From an uncultured Eubacterium sp. (GTDB taxonomy: Bacteria > Bacillota > Clostridia > Peptostreptococcales > Anaerovoracaceae), in assembly GCA_900542385.1 (NCBI GenBank), contig UQNP01000119.1:1-5475 (forward strand): a stretch of 5,475 bases of DNA, in the 5' to 3' direction. This document shows positions 1-5,475 of this stretch, piece by piece (within the stretch, counting starts at the first letter, position 1; every line of letters begins with the position of its first letter). The position numbers and the translations under genes were made by a program. Under the pieces are notes generated by a model, which was given only the letters and a program-made list of their open reading frames with translations, made no database searches and was not told the DNA's origin.

Positions 1-1730
1 TAAACTTTGAAGACGAACAAACGAGATTGAAATACAGACATACTACATCTCATATAATGGCACAGGCAGTCAAAAACCTTTGGCCGGATGTGAAACTCGC
101 CATAGGACCTGCAATAGAAAACGGTTTTTATTATGATTTCGATATGGATCATAAGATAAGCGATCAGGATCTTCTTAAGATCCAAAAAGAAATGAAAAAG
201 ATAATAAAAGCGAATTATCCTCTTGAAAGATTCGAGCTTCCAAGAGAGGAAGCTATAAAATTCATGGAAGATAAGGGTGAAGACTACAAGGTAGAGCTGA
301 TAAAAGATCTTCCGGAAGATGAAGTGATATCATTTTATAAGCAGGGAGATTTTACAGATCTCTGCGCAGGCCCGCACATGGAAAGCACAGGTCAGATAAA
401 GGCTGTGAAGCTTCAGAGCGTGGCAGGTGCCTACTGGAGGGGAGATGTCAACAGAAAGATGCTCCAGCGAGTATACGGAACGTGTTTCCCTACTCAGGAA
501 GAGCTCGATGAATATCTTAAGAGACTTGAAGAGGCGAAGAAGAGAGATCACAGAAAGATCGGAAAGGAAATGGATCTTTTCGCACTTTACGATGAGGCTC
601 CGGGATTTCCGTTTTTCCTGCCTAAAGGTATGATAATAAGAAACGAACTGGAAAATTTCTGGAAGATGGAGCACAGAAAGAGGGGATATGAAGAGATCAA
701 AACGCCTCTGATCATGAATGAGCAGCTTTGGCGAACATCGGGACATTGGGATCATTATAAAGACAATATGTATTTCACGAAAATAGATGATGAGGACTAT
801 GCGATAAAACCGATGAACTGTCCGGGATCGCTTCTCGTGTACAAGAGAAAGATCTGGTCCTACAGGGAACTGCCTGTAAGAATGGGAGAGTTGGGACAGG
901 TGCACAGACATGAGCTTTCAGGTGCGCTTCACGGACTGATGAGAGTAAGGACTTTTACCCAGGATGATGCCCACATATTCATGCTGCCTGAACAGATAAA
1001 GGATGAAGTTGTGGGAGTATTGAAGCTCATAGATGACATATACAAGATGTTTGGATTTACATACCATATAGAGCTGTCTACTAAGCCGGAAAATTCCATG
1101 GGTACAGAAGAAGAATGGGAAACTGCAGAAAATGCATTGAGCGAGGCCATTCAGAGCATAGGAGCACCGTATGTCATAAATGAAGGAGACGGAGCATTTT
1201 ATGGTCCAAAGCTGGACTTTCACCTTGAAGATTCCATCGGCAGAACATGGCAGTGCGGTACAATACAGCTTGATATGCAGATGCCTCAGAGATTCGATAT
1301 AACGTATGTGGGACCTGACGGCGAAAAGCACAGACCTGTCATGATACACCGCGCTATATTTGGCTCCATAGAGAGATTTATAGGTATATTGACAGAGCAC
1401 TTTGCAGGTAAATTTCCTCTTTGGATAGCACCTGTCCAGGTGAAGCTTCTCACTGTTACTGAAAAATTCGTAGACTATGCCAGCGAAGTAGCTAAAAAGT
1501 TCGAGGATGCTGGAATAAGGGCAGAGACAGATCTTAGAAATGAAAAAATCGGATACAAGCTCAGAGAAGCAAGGAACGAAAGAAATCCGTATATATGCAT
1601 CATAGGAGAAAAGGAAGTTGAAGCCAGGAACCTGACCGTAAGAAACAACAAAACGGGAGAACAGTTTGAAATGACTCCTGATGAGCTTCAGGCAAAGCTT
1701 CTTGAGGAAATAGCAACAAAAGCTATATAG
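1..1730 (+). CDS. thrS: Threonyl-tRNA synthetase (5'-partial)
   Basis: Cytoplasmic class II synthetase that charges tRNA-Thr and edits mischarged Ser-tRNA-Thr. The frame is open to the left edge (first full codon at base 3), so the TTG at 27 is internal. Residues below count from that first codon; 575 are visible. Editing-domain residues are present as HTTSH (H13, H17) and CAGPH (C121, H125). The catalytic core follows, with KPMNCPG (zinc ligand C273), the motif 2 region HRHELSGALHGLMRVR, DDAH (H324) and motif 3 MIHRAIFGSIERF (H449). The 51- and 125-residue spacings of the zinc ligands nearly match E. coli ThrRS (51 and 126). The C-terminal anticodon-binding domain starts near WIAPVQV (about 473) and is complete. 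By alignment with E. coli ThrRS (642 aa), about 60 residues, essentially the TGS domain, lie off the edge. CPG followed by S rather than H seems usual for clostridial enzymes. Any T-box or promoter would be outside the window. sppA follows after 41 bases without a terminator. Confidence 0.98.
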   Translation, partial: NFEDEQTRLKYRHTTSHIMAQAVKNLWPDVKLAIGPAIENGFYYDFDMDHKISDQDLLKIQKEMKKIIKANYPLERFELPREEAIKFMEDKGEDYKVELIKDLPEDEVISFYKQGDFTDLCAGPHMESTGQIKAVKLQSVAGAYWRGDVNRKMLQRVYGTCFPTQEELDEYLKRLEEAKKRDHRKIGKEMDLFALYDEAPGFPFFLPKGMIIRNELENFWKMEHRKRGYEEIKTPLIMNEQLWRTSGHWDHYKDNMYFTKIDDEDYAIKPMNCPGSLLVYKRKIWSYRELPVRMGELGQVHRHELSGALHGLMRVRTFTQDDAHIFMLPEQIKDEVVGVLKLIDDIYKMFGFTYHIELSTKPENSMGTEEEWETAENALSEAIQSIGAPYVINEGDGAFYGPKLDFHLEDSIGRTWQCGTIQLDMQMPQRFDITYVGPDGEKHRPVMIHRAIFGSIERFIGILTEHFAGKFPLWIAPVQVKLLTVTEKFVDYASEVAKKFEDAGIRAETDLRNEKIGYKLREARNERNPYICIIGEKEVEARNLTVRNNKTGEQFEMTPDELQAKLLEEIATKAI

Positions 1731-1761
1731 ATGATTCAAGAAATAGTACGCAGCAGGGATT

Positions 1762-1765
1762 GGAG
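1762..1765 (+). promoter_or_regulatory. Ribosome binding site that sets the sppA start
   Basis: GGAG lies 6 bases before the ATG at 1772. It overlaps the in-frame TTG at 1760, whose only upstream purine run (AGGGA, 1755-1759) abuts the codon with no spacer. This favours the ATG as the start. Confidence 0.65.
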
Positions 1766-1771
1766 AATGAC

Positions 1772-2953
1772 ATGGATGATGACAGGAAAAAGGATATAAA
1801 TGAAGAAAAGCCTTCTGCAAGAGACATCTGGCATGAAAAGCTGAAAAACAGCGACGGGAAAAAGACAGGAGTGGATGATGCGGCAGAAAAAGATTCGTAT
1901 ACGTACAGATATGCGTATGAAAAAGATGCAGGCAGAGGAGCGGATATTCCTATAGGCGATTCGAAGGAGACATTGGTTTTTAAAGCGAAAAAGAAACTTA
2001 ATAAACCTGTCGTGATATTTGTCTGCATAGTTGCAGTATTCATATTAGCGGCTTTGATTTTGAGGATATCGGGTGCGGGAACAGGCAGTGAAGTGGAAGC
2101 GGCAGGCGCAAGCGGCGAACACATAGGTGTGGTCCATATAGAAGGGACCATCGGTGAGGACAGCGAAACCTACAATCAGCAGTATATAGTAGATACTATA
2201 AGTGCGATGATTGAAAACGATGACAACAAGGCGATGATCCTCTATGTAAATACTCCCGGAGGAGGCGTCTATGAAAGCGATGAGATATATATGAAGGTAA
2301 AGGAATATCAGGAAACTACGGGAAGACCTGTATATTCATATATGGCATCTCAGGCGACATCCGGGGGATATTACATATCGGCGCCAGCGGATAAAATAAT
2401 AGCCAACAGAAACTGCTGGACAGGCTCCATAGGAGTTACGATGGGTACCATTTTCGATATTTCGGGCCTTTTGGAAAAGTACGGAATCAGCACGGAAACG
2501 ATAACATCGGGTGCAAATAAATCCATGGGAAGTATGACAGAGACGTTGACCGAAGAACAGAGAAGCATCATGCAGTCTATGATAGATGAATCATATGATC
2601 AGTTTGTCGGTATAGTAGCTGAAGGAAGAAACTTGAGCGAGGAGTATGTGAGAACTATCGCCGACGGCAGGATATATACTGCAAAACAGGCTGAAAATTT
2701 GAAGCTTATAGATGGTATAACGGCGACTTATGATGAAGCTGTTGAACAGATGATGGAGGATAACGACCTCTATGGATGTTCAGTATATGATTTCAAATAT
2801 GAGGAGGATCCGGGGCTTCTGGGCTCAATGATAGAAAGCGTTGAAAAGCTGGCTTCAGCTGCGGAAGATGGCAGCGATATAAGCGCTGTTACAAAACTTC
2901 TCGAAAAGCAGAACACCATGGAGCCGCAGTATATGTGTGAAGTGGTGAAGTAG
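1772..2953 (+). CDS. sppA: Signal peptide peptidase SppA, membrane-anchored S49 serine protease
   Basis: A 393-residue S49-family protease of the SppA type, thought to degrade cleaved signal peptides in the membrane. It uses a Ser-Lys dyad. One hydrophobic segment (about 80-99) anchors it, placing the catalytic domain outside the cytoplasm. The domain opens with IGVVHIEGTI (about 118-127), then YVNTPGGGVYESDEI (about 158-172), and the nucleophile motif ATSGGYY with Ser197. TGSIGV follows, and SGANKSMGS holds the probable general base Lys250. The Ser-Lys spacing of 53 is close to the 52 (S147/K199) of Bacillus subtilis SppA. At 393 residues it is longer than the B. subtilis protein (335 aa). 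The excess is a highly charged N-terminal tail of about 75 residues before the membrane segment. The ATG at 1772 was chosen for its GGAG site; the TTG at 1760 would add four residues. It probably shares a transcript with thrS and ends at the hairpin at 2983-3016. Confidence 0.93.
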   Translation: MDDDRKKDINEEKPSARDIWHEKLKNSDGKKTGVDDAAEKDSYTYRYAYEKDAGRGADIPIGDSKETLVFKAKKKLNKPVVIFVCIVAVFILAALILRISGAGTGSEVEAAGASGEHIGVVHIEGTIGEDSETYNQQYIVDTISAMIENDDNKAMILYVNTPGGGVYESDEIYMKVKEYQETTGRPVYSYMASQATSGGYYISAPADKIIANRNCWTGSIGVTMGTIFDISGLLEKYGISTETITSGANKSMGSMTETLTEEQRSIMQSMIDESYDQFVGIVAEGRNLSEEYVRTIADGRIYTAKQAENLKLIDGITATYDEAVEQMMEDNDLYGCSVYDFKYEEDPGLLGSMIESVEKLASAAEDGSDISAVTKLLEKQNTMEPQYMCEVVK

Positions 2954-2982
2954 GTTTTTAGCGGGAAAAAGTAGATGTGAAT

Positions 2983-3016
2983 AAAACGATTCGAAGTTGT
3001 TTTCGGATCGTTTTTT
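2983..3016 (+). terminator. Rho-independent terminator of the thrS-sppA unit
   Basis: A 13-base stem (2983-2995, AAAACGATTCGAA) pairs with 3002-3014 (TTCGGATCGTTTT) through one G-T wobble. The loop is GTTGTT. The descending arm runs into a tract of six T (3011-3016). It lies 30 bases after the sppA stop codon. Confidence 0.9.
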
Positions 3017-3032
3017 ATATGTAAAGACAAAT

Positions 3033-3066
3033 AAAAAAGCAACCTCTTGATCTGAAATTGCTTTTT
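3033..3066 (-). terminator. Terminator of the tRNA-Arg gene, possibly bidirectional
   Basis: Read on the minus strand, AAAAAGCAA (3066-3058) pairs with TTGCTTTTT (3042-3034) across a 15-base loop, and a sixth T follows at 3033. It begins two bases after the CCA end of the tRNA. The plus strand also shows a T run after the stem, so it could back up the sppA terminator. The stem is AT-rich, hence moderate certainty. Confidence 0.7.
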
Positions 3067-3068
3067 AT

Positions 3069-3144
3069 TGGCGAGGCACCTGGGATTCGAACCCAGAACC
3101 GACAGATTCGAAGTCTGGTACTCTATCCGTTGAGCTAGTACCCC
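3069..3144 (-). tRNA. tRNA-Arg, anticodon TCG
   Basis: A 76-base cloverleaf on the minus strand with encoded CCA (3071-3069). The acceptor is GGGGTAC paired with GTGCCTC, with wobbles at 2-71 and 5-68 and discriminator G73. The D stem is GCTC/GAGT, with a G-T wobble at 10-25, and its loop contains GG. The anticodon loop is CTTCGAA with TCG at 3111-3109, decoding CGA and probably other CGN codons. The T arm is CTGGG-TTCGAAT-CCCAG, fully paired. Arginine identity is supported by C35 and by A20 in the D loop, the known bacterial determinants. The anticodon stem CCAGA/TCTGT has a C-T mismatch at 27-43; the other four pairs are Watson-Crick. It is transcribed toward sppA, with a promoter at 3160-3188 and a terminator right after it. 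Confidence 0.95.
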
Positions 3145-3159
3145 GTATGTAACAGTATG

Positions 3160-3188
3160 ATTATAAAGGATTATAAGGATGGAAGCAA
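3160..3188 (-). promoter_or_regulatory. Sigma-A-type promoter of tRNA-Arg
   Basis: On the minus strand, TTGCTT (3188-3183) and a perfect TATAAT (3165-3160) are separated by 17 bases. The expected start near 3153 leaves a leader of about 8-9 bases before the mature 5' end at 3144, typical of a tRNA gene. A second perfect TATAAT lies 10 bases upstream (3175-3170) and is described in the findings. Confidence 0.75.
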
Positions 3189-3197
3189 GGTATTTTA

Positions 3198-3218
3198 AAA
3201 TTTGTGTAGAAATTTGTG
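3198..3218 (+). repeat. Nine-base direct repeat in the divergent promoter region
   Basis: AAATTTGTG occurs at 3198-3206 and again at 3210-3218, a 12-base period, between the two divergent promoters. This may be a pair of regulator half-sites or chance in AT-rich DNA. Confidence 0.4.
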
Positions 3219-3236
3219 AATCCAGTGAATATTAGT

Positions 3237-3251
3237 GTTTTCATTGAAAAC
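3237..3251. promoter_or_regulatory. Palindrome overlapping the -35 box, possible operator
   Basis: GTTTTC-ATT-GAAAAC is a perfect 6-base inverted repeat with a 3-base spacer. Its right half contains most of the -35 hexamer (3244-3249) of the glycan-operon promoter, so a protein bound here would block RNA polymerase. No regulator is visible in the window. The operator role is an inference from position and symmetry only. Confidence 0.35.
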
Positions 3252-3272
3252 TATAAATATATATGTTAAAAT
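3244..3272 (+). promoter_or_regulatory. Extended -10 promoter of the glycan operon
   Basis: TTGAAA (3244-3249) and TAAAAT (3267-3272) are separated by exactly 17 bases, and TG at 3264-3265 gives an extended -10 element. A start near 3279 would leave an untranslated leader of about 49 bases before the ATG at 3328. I see no riboswitch-like or strong hairpin structure in the leader. Confidence 0.7.
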
Positions 3273-3315
3273 AAATCGGTATGCGAGTATGAAAGTATTT
3301 TTATTTTAAATAAAC

Positions 3316-3321
3316 GGGAAG
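3316..3321 (+). promoter_or_regulatory. Ribosome binding site of the dehydratase gene
   Basis: GGGAAG lies 6 bases before the ATG at 3328. It is a moderate match to the anti-Shine-Dalgarno sequence and the only purine-rich run suitably placed, supporting this start. Confidence 0.6.
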
Positions 3322-3327
3322 TTTAAT

Positions 3328-5148
3328 ATGAATTCAAAAGTATTTAGAATAATAATATTGATGATAGTCGATGCTGTTATTGTAGCCTTCAGTTCGATAA
3401 TGCCACTTGCACTTAGATTTGGTATATTCACAATGGATATAGCGTATCTTGAGCCGGCAATAAAATGTTTGCCAGCTGATATAGTCATAACTGTAGTAGT
3501 GCTTGCGGCATTTAAACTTTACAACAGAGTATGGACCTATGCTGGTATAGATGAAATGATATCGGTACTTAAGGCTTCTTTTGTAATAGAGGCCTTATAT
3601 GTAGTATACAGGCTTTTGATGCAAGTTGCTATGCCGAGGAGTTTTTATATATTCAACTGGGTCTTTTTGTTTATACTTTTAGCTGGCTCGAGAGTTTCGG
3701 TGAGACTTTTCAGGCAGTTTAGAAAAAAGTATGAAAAGACCGGGGATATAAGGCGCGTTATGATCGTTGGTGCGGGCTCTGCAGCATCTCTTCTAATAAA
3801 AGAGCTGCAGTATGGTCCGGGGGATTCAAAGGTAGTATGTATTATAGATGATAATCCAGCGAAAAAGGGTAAATATATACACAGTATTCCTATCGTAGGA
3901 AATCGCAGCGATATACCTTATATGGCTAAAAAATACAATATAGATGAGATAATAATAGCTATTCCTTCTGCATCACCAATGACTATAAGGGAGATACTAA
4001 ATATATGTCAGGAGACAGATGCAAGGCTTAAGAGACTTCCTGCGATAGCTTCAAGCCTTACTTCATCGCTTAGCCAGACTGTAAGAGAAGTCAATTATGA
4101 GGATCTGCTTGGAAGAGAAGCTGTAGTCATAGAAAATCCTGAGCTTGCTGAATTCGTATCAGGAAAAACTGTTATGGTGACAGGAGGCGGAGGGACTATA
4201 GGTTCCGAATTATGCAGACAGATCATAGCCAACGGACCGGGTAAGCTGATAATAGTTGATATTTATGAAAACGGAGCCTATGAGCTTCAAATGGAGCTTC
4301 AAAGGTATTATCCTGATGCAGATGTGTATGTTCTAATAGCTTCGGTGCGCGATTATGACAGGATGGAAAATATATTCAAAGAATATAAGCCTGATGTTGT
4401 ATACCATGCTGCTGCTCATAAGCATGTACCGCTTATGGAGTATTCCCCTAATGAAGCTGTTAAAAACAACTGTAAAGGGACGCTTAATATGACCAAGCTT
4501 TCAGATAAGTATGGTGTGAAGCGTTTTGTTTTGATATCCACAGATAAGGCTGTACGGCCGACTAATGTTATGGGTGCAACTAAGAGAATATGTGAAATGA
4601 TTGTACAGACTTACGACAAGATATCGGAAACGGAGTTTGTAGCTGTACGCTTTGGAAATGTTCTTGGAAGCAACGGCTCAGTGATTCCACTGTTTTTAAA
4701 GCAGATAGAAGCAGGGGGACCAATAACACTTACCCATAGGGAGATAACGAGATTTTTTATGACTGTGAGCGAAGCGGTATCGCTGGTGCTCAAGGCTGGG
4801 TTGATGGCTAAAGGAGGAGAGATATTCGTCCTCGATATGGGACAACCTGTAAAGATATATGATCTGGCTGTAAATCTGATAAAAATGAAGGGATATGTTC
4901 CCGATAGAGATATAAAGATCGAAATAGTAGGACTGCGTCCCGGTGAGAAACTTTATGAGGAACTTCTGATGGCAGAAGAGGGGCTACAAAACACATCGAA
5001 TGATTTGATATATATAGGAAAGCCAATTGATATTGACAGCAAAAAATTTATGAAGCAGCTTGATATACTTATAAAAGAAGCTGAGAAAAATATAAAAGAT
5101 ATAAAGCATGAGATTGAAAAAGTCTGTGATACATACAGACCGCAATAG
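3328..5148 (+). CDS. Membrane-bound nucleotide-sugar 4,6-dehydratase (CapD/PglF/WbpM class)
   Basis: A 606-residue, full-length member of the large polysaccharide-biosynthesis dehydratases. Characterised relatives remove water from UDP-GlcNAc to give the 4-keto-6-deoxy sugar. Four membrane segments are seen at about 6-30, 49-65, 82-100 and 106-122. A first Rossmann-like domain begins at RVMIVGAGSAAS (143-154). The catalytic SDR domain begins at TVMVTGGGGTIGSEL (281-295), with the NAD(P)-binding GGGGTIG. AAAHKHVPLME (361-371) and STDKAVRPTNVMGATK (404-419) follow. T405, D406 and K407 match the TDK catalytic triplet of PglF, and M415 with K419 replaces the usual YxxxK, as in WbpM and PglF. RFGNVLGSNGSV (441-452) and LRPGEKLYEEL (536-546) complete the family signature. 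It is the first gene of an operon, after an extended -10 promoter. The TAG stop overlaps the ribosome binding site of the next gene, so translation is probably coupled. The exact substrate cannot be fixed, so no symbol is given. Confidence 0.93.
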   Translation: MNSKVFRIIILMIVDAVIVAFSSIMPLALRFGIFTMDIAYLEPAIKCLPADIVITVVVLAAFKLYNRVWTYAGIDEMISVLKASFVIEALYVVYRLLMQVAMPRSFYIFNWVFLFILLAGSRVSVRLFRQFRKKYEKTGDIRRVMIVGAGSAASLLIKELQYGPGDSKVVCIIDDNPAKKGKYIHSIPIVGNRSDIPYMAKKYNIDEIIIAIPSASPMTIREILNICQETDARLKRLPAIASSLTSSLSQTVREVNYEDLLGREAVVIENPELAEFVSGKTVMVTGGGGTIGSELCRQIIANGPGKLIIVDIYENGAYELQMELQRYYPDADVYVLIASVRDYDRMENIFKEYKPDVVYHAAAHKHVPLMEYSPNEAVKNNCKGTLNMTKLSDKYGVKRFVLISTDKAVRPTNVMGATKRICEMIVQTYDKISETEFVAVRFGNVLGSNGSVIPLFLKQIEAGGPITLTHREITRFFMTVSEAVSLVLKAGLMAKGGEIFVLDMGQPVKIYDLAVNLIKMKGYVPDRDIKIEIVGLRPGEKLYEELLMAEEGLQNTSNDLIYIGKPIDIDSKKFMKQLDILIKEAEKNIKDIKHEIEKVCDTYRPQ

Positions 5149-5151
5149 GAG
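5147..5151 (+). promoter_or_regulatory. Ribosome binding site overlapping a stop codon; sets the aminotransferase start
   Basis: AGGAG shares its first two bases with the TAG stop (5146-5148) of the dehydratase gene. It is 6 bases from the TTG at 5158, ideal spacing, versus 12 and 15 bases from the in-frame ATGs at 5164 and 5167. The overlap suggests translational coupling. Confidence 0.75.
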
Positions 5152-5157
5152 ATTGAA

Positions 5158-5475
5158 TTGAAAATGATGAATATTCCGTTTTCGCCTCCGGATATTTCTC
5201 AAAATGAGATAGAGTCGGTGGTAGAAACTCTAAAATCAGGCTGGATAACAACAGGGCCGAAAACTAAAAAATTTGAAAATGAGATAGCTAATTATATTGG
5301 AAATGAAAAAGCTGTGTGTTTAAGTTCGGACACTGCGGCTATGGAAATGACTTTAAGATTATTGGGAATTGGTCCAGGAGATGAAGTGATCATACCGGCT
5401 TATACCTATACAGCAACTTGTAGTGTCATATGCCATGTGGGGGCGACTCCAGTTATGGTGGATATACAAAAAGAC
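5158..5475 (+). CDS. DegT/DnrJ/EryC1/StrS-family sugar aminotransferase (3'-partial)
   Basis: The first 106 residues of a PLP-dependent aminotransferase of the DegT family, which transfer an amino group (often from glutamate) to keto nucleotide sugars; the right edge cuts it. Family features in order are IPFSPPDIS near the start, LKSGWITTGPKTKKFE (25-40), the cofactor-phosphate region LSSDTAAMEM (55-64), GIGPGDEVIIPAYTYTAT (70-87) and HVGATPVMVDI (93-103). The internal-aldimine lysine expected later in the family is off the window. The start is taken as TTG because of the AGGAG 6 bases upstream; ATG at 5164 or 5167 would shorten the protein by two or three residues. It lies 9 bases after the dehydratase stop. 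Together they resemble PglF and PglE, which make a 4-amino-4,6-dideoxy sugar in bacillosamine synthesis, but many glycan loci use the same pair with other sugars. Confidence 0.9.
   Translation, partial: MKMMNIPFSPPDISQNEIESVVETLKSGWITTGPKTKKFENEIANYIGNEKAVCLSSDTAAMEMTLRLLGIGPGDEVIIPAYTYTATCSVICHVGATPVMVDIQKD

Noticed and set aside
27..29. TTG as the start codon of thrS
   Set aside because: The frame is open to the left edge, the residues before it (NFEDEQTR) fit the usual ThrRS sequence, and the TGS domain would otherwise be missing. The gene is cut by the window.
1760..1762. TTG as the sppA start
   Set aside because: The purine run before it leaves no usable spacer, while the ATG at 1772 has GGAG at 6 bases.
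1731..1799. A 22-codon frame starting ATG right after the thrS stop
   Set aside because: No ribosome binding site, it overlaps the sppA start, and the product (MIQEIVRSRDWRM...) resembles nothing known to me. Probably chance.
918..1820. Long antisense open frame of about 300 codons opposite thrS
   Set aside because: It is the reverse of a strongly conserved gene, its product is Cys-, Phe- and Tyr-rich without family features, and no promoter or binding site supports it. Other antisense frames in the window are the same kind of shadow.
3279..3327. Riboswitch or attenuator in the dehydratase leader
   Set aside because: The predicted leader is about 49 bases, AT-rich, and shows no convincing hairpin or U-tract.
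3069..5475. Genomic island inserted at the tRNA-Arg gene
   Set aside because: Integrases normally target the 3' part of the tRNA, which here faces sppA only 115 bases away. The glycan genes lie on the 5' side, and there is no integrase or duplicated tRNA end in the window.

Overview
The window looks like a chromosomal segment of a low-to-moderate GC, Gram-positive-type anaerobe of the Bacillota, most likely Clostridia. This is inferred from the clostridial style of the threonyl-tRNA synthetase, heavy use of ATA (Ile) and AGA/AGG (Arg) codons, strong AGGAG-type ribosome binding sites, U-tract terminators and a tRNA gene with encoded CCA. I cannot place it to genus.

Layout, left to right. (1) Bases 1-1730 hold most of thrS (threonyl-tRNA synthetase); the left edge cuts it and about 60 N-terminal residues are missing. 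(2) After a 41-base gap with no terminator comes sppA (1772-2953), a membrane-anchored signal peptide peptidase with an unusually long charged cytoplasmic N-terminus. It ends at a strong terminator (2983-3016). (3) A tRNA-Arg(TCG) gene lies on the minus strand (3069-3144), converging on sppA, with its own terminator and a promoter with two -10 boxes. (4) A short divergent regulatory region (about 3160-3327) separates the tRNA promoter from a plus-strand extended -10 promoter. (5) That promoter starts a polysaccharide or glycan operon. Its first gene is a four-TM, two-Rossmann-domain nucleotide-sugar 4,6-dehydratase (3328-5148; CapD/PglF/WbpM class). A DegT/DnrJ/EryC1/StrS-family sugar aminotransferase follows at once from a TTG start (5158) and runs off the right edge.

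The left half is housekeeping: tRNA charging and membrane clearance of cleaved signal peptides. The right half is the beginning of a surface-glycan locus. A UDP-GlcNAc-type 4,6-dehydratase coupled to a DegT aminotransferase is the classic pair for making a 4-amino-4,6-dideoxy (bacillosamine-type) nucleotide sugar, but the substrate and the final glycan cannot be read from this window.

I found no mobile element, CRISPR array, toxin-antitoxin pair or clearly new system. The most interesting points are the palindrome and direct repeat in the divergent intergenic region, the tandem -10 boxes of the tRNA promoter, the tRNA-Arg(UCG) with an imperfect anticodon stem, and the long SppA N-terminal tail.
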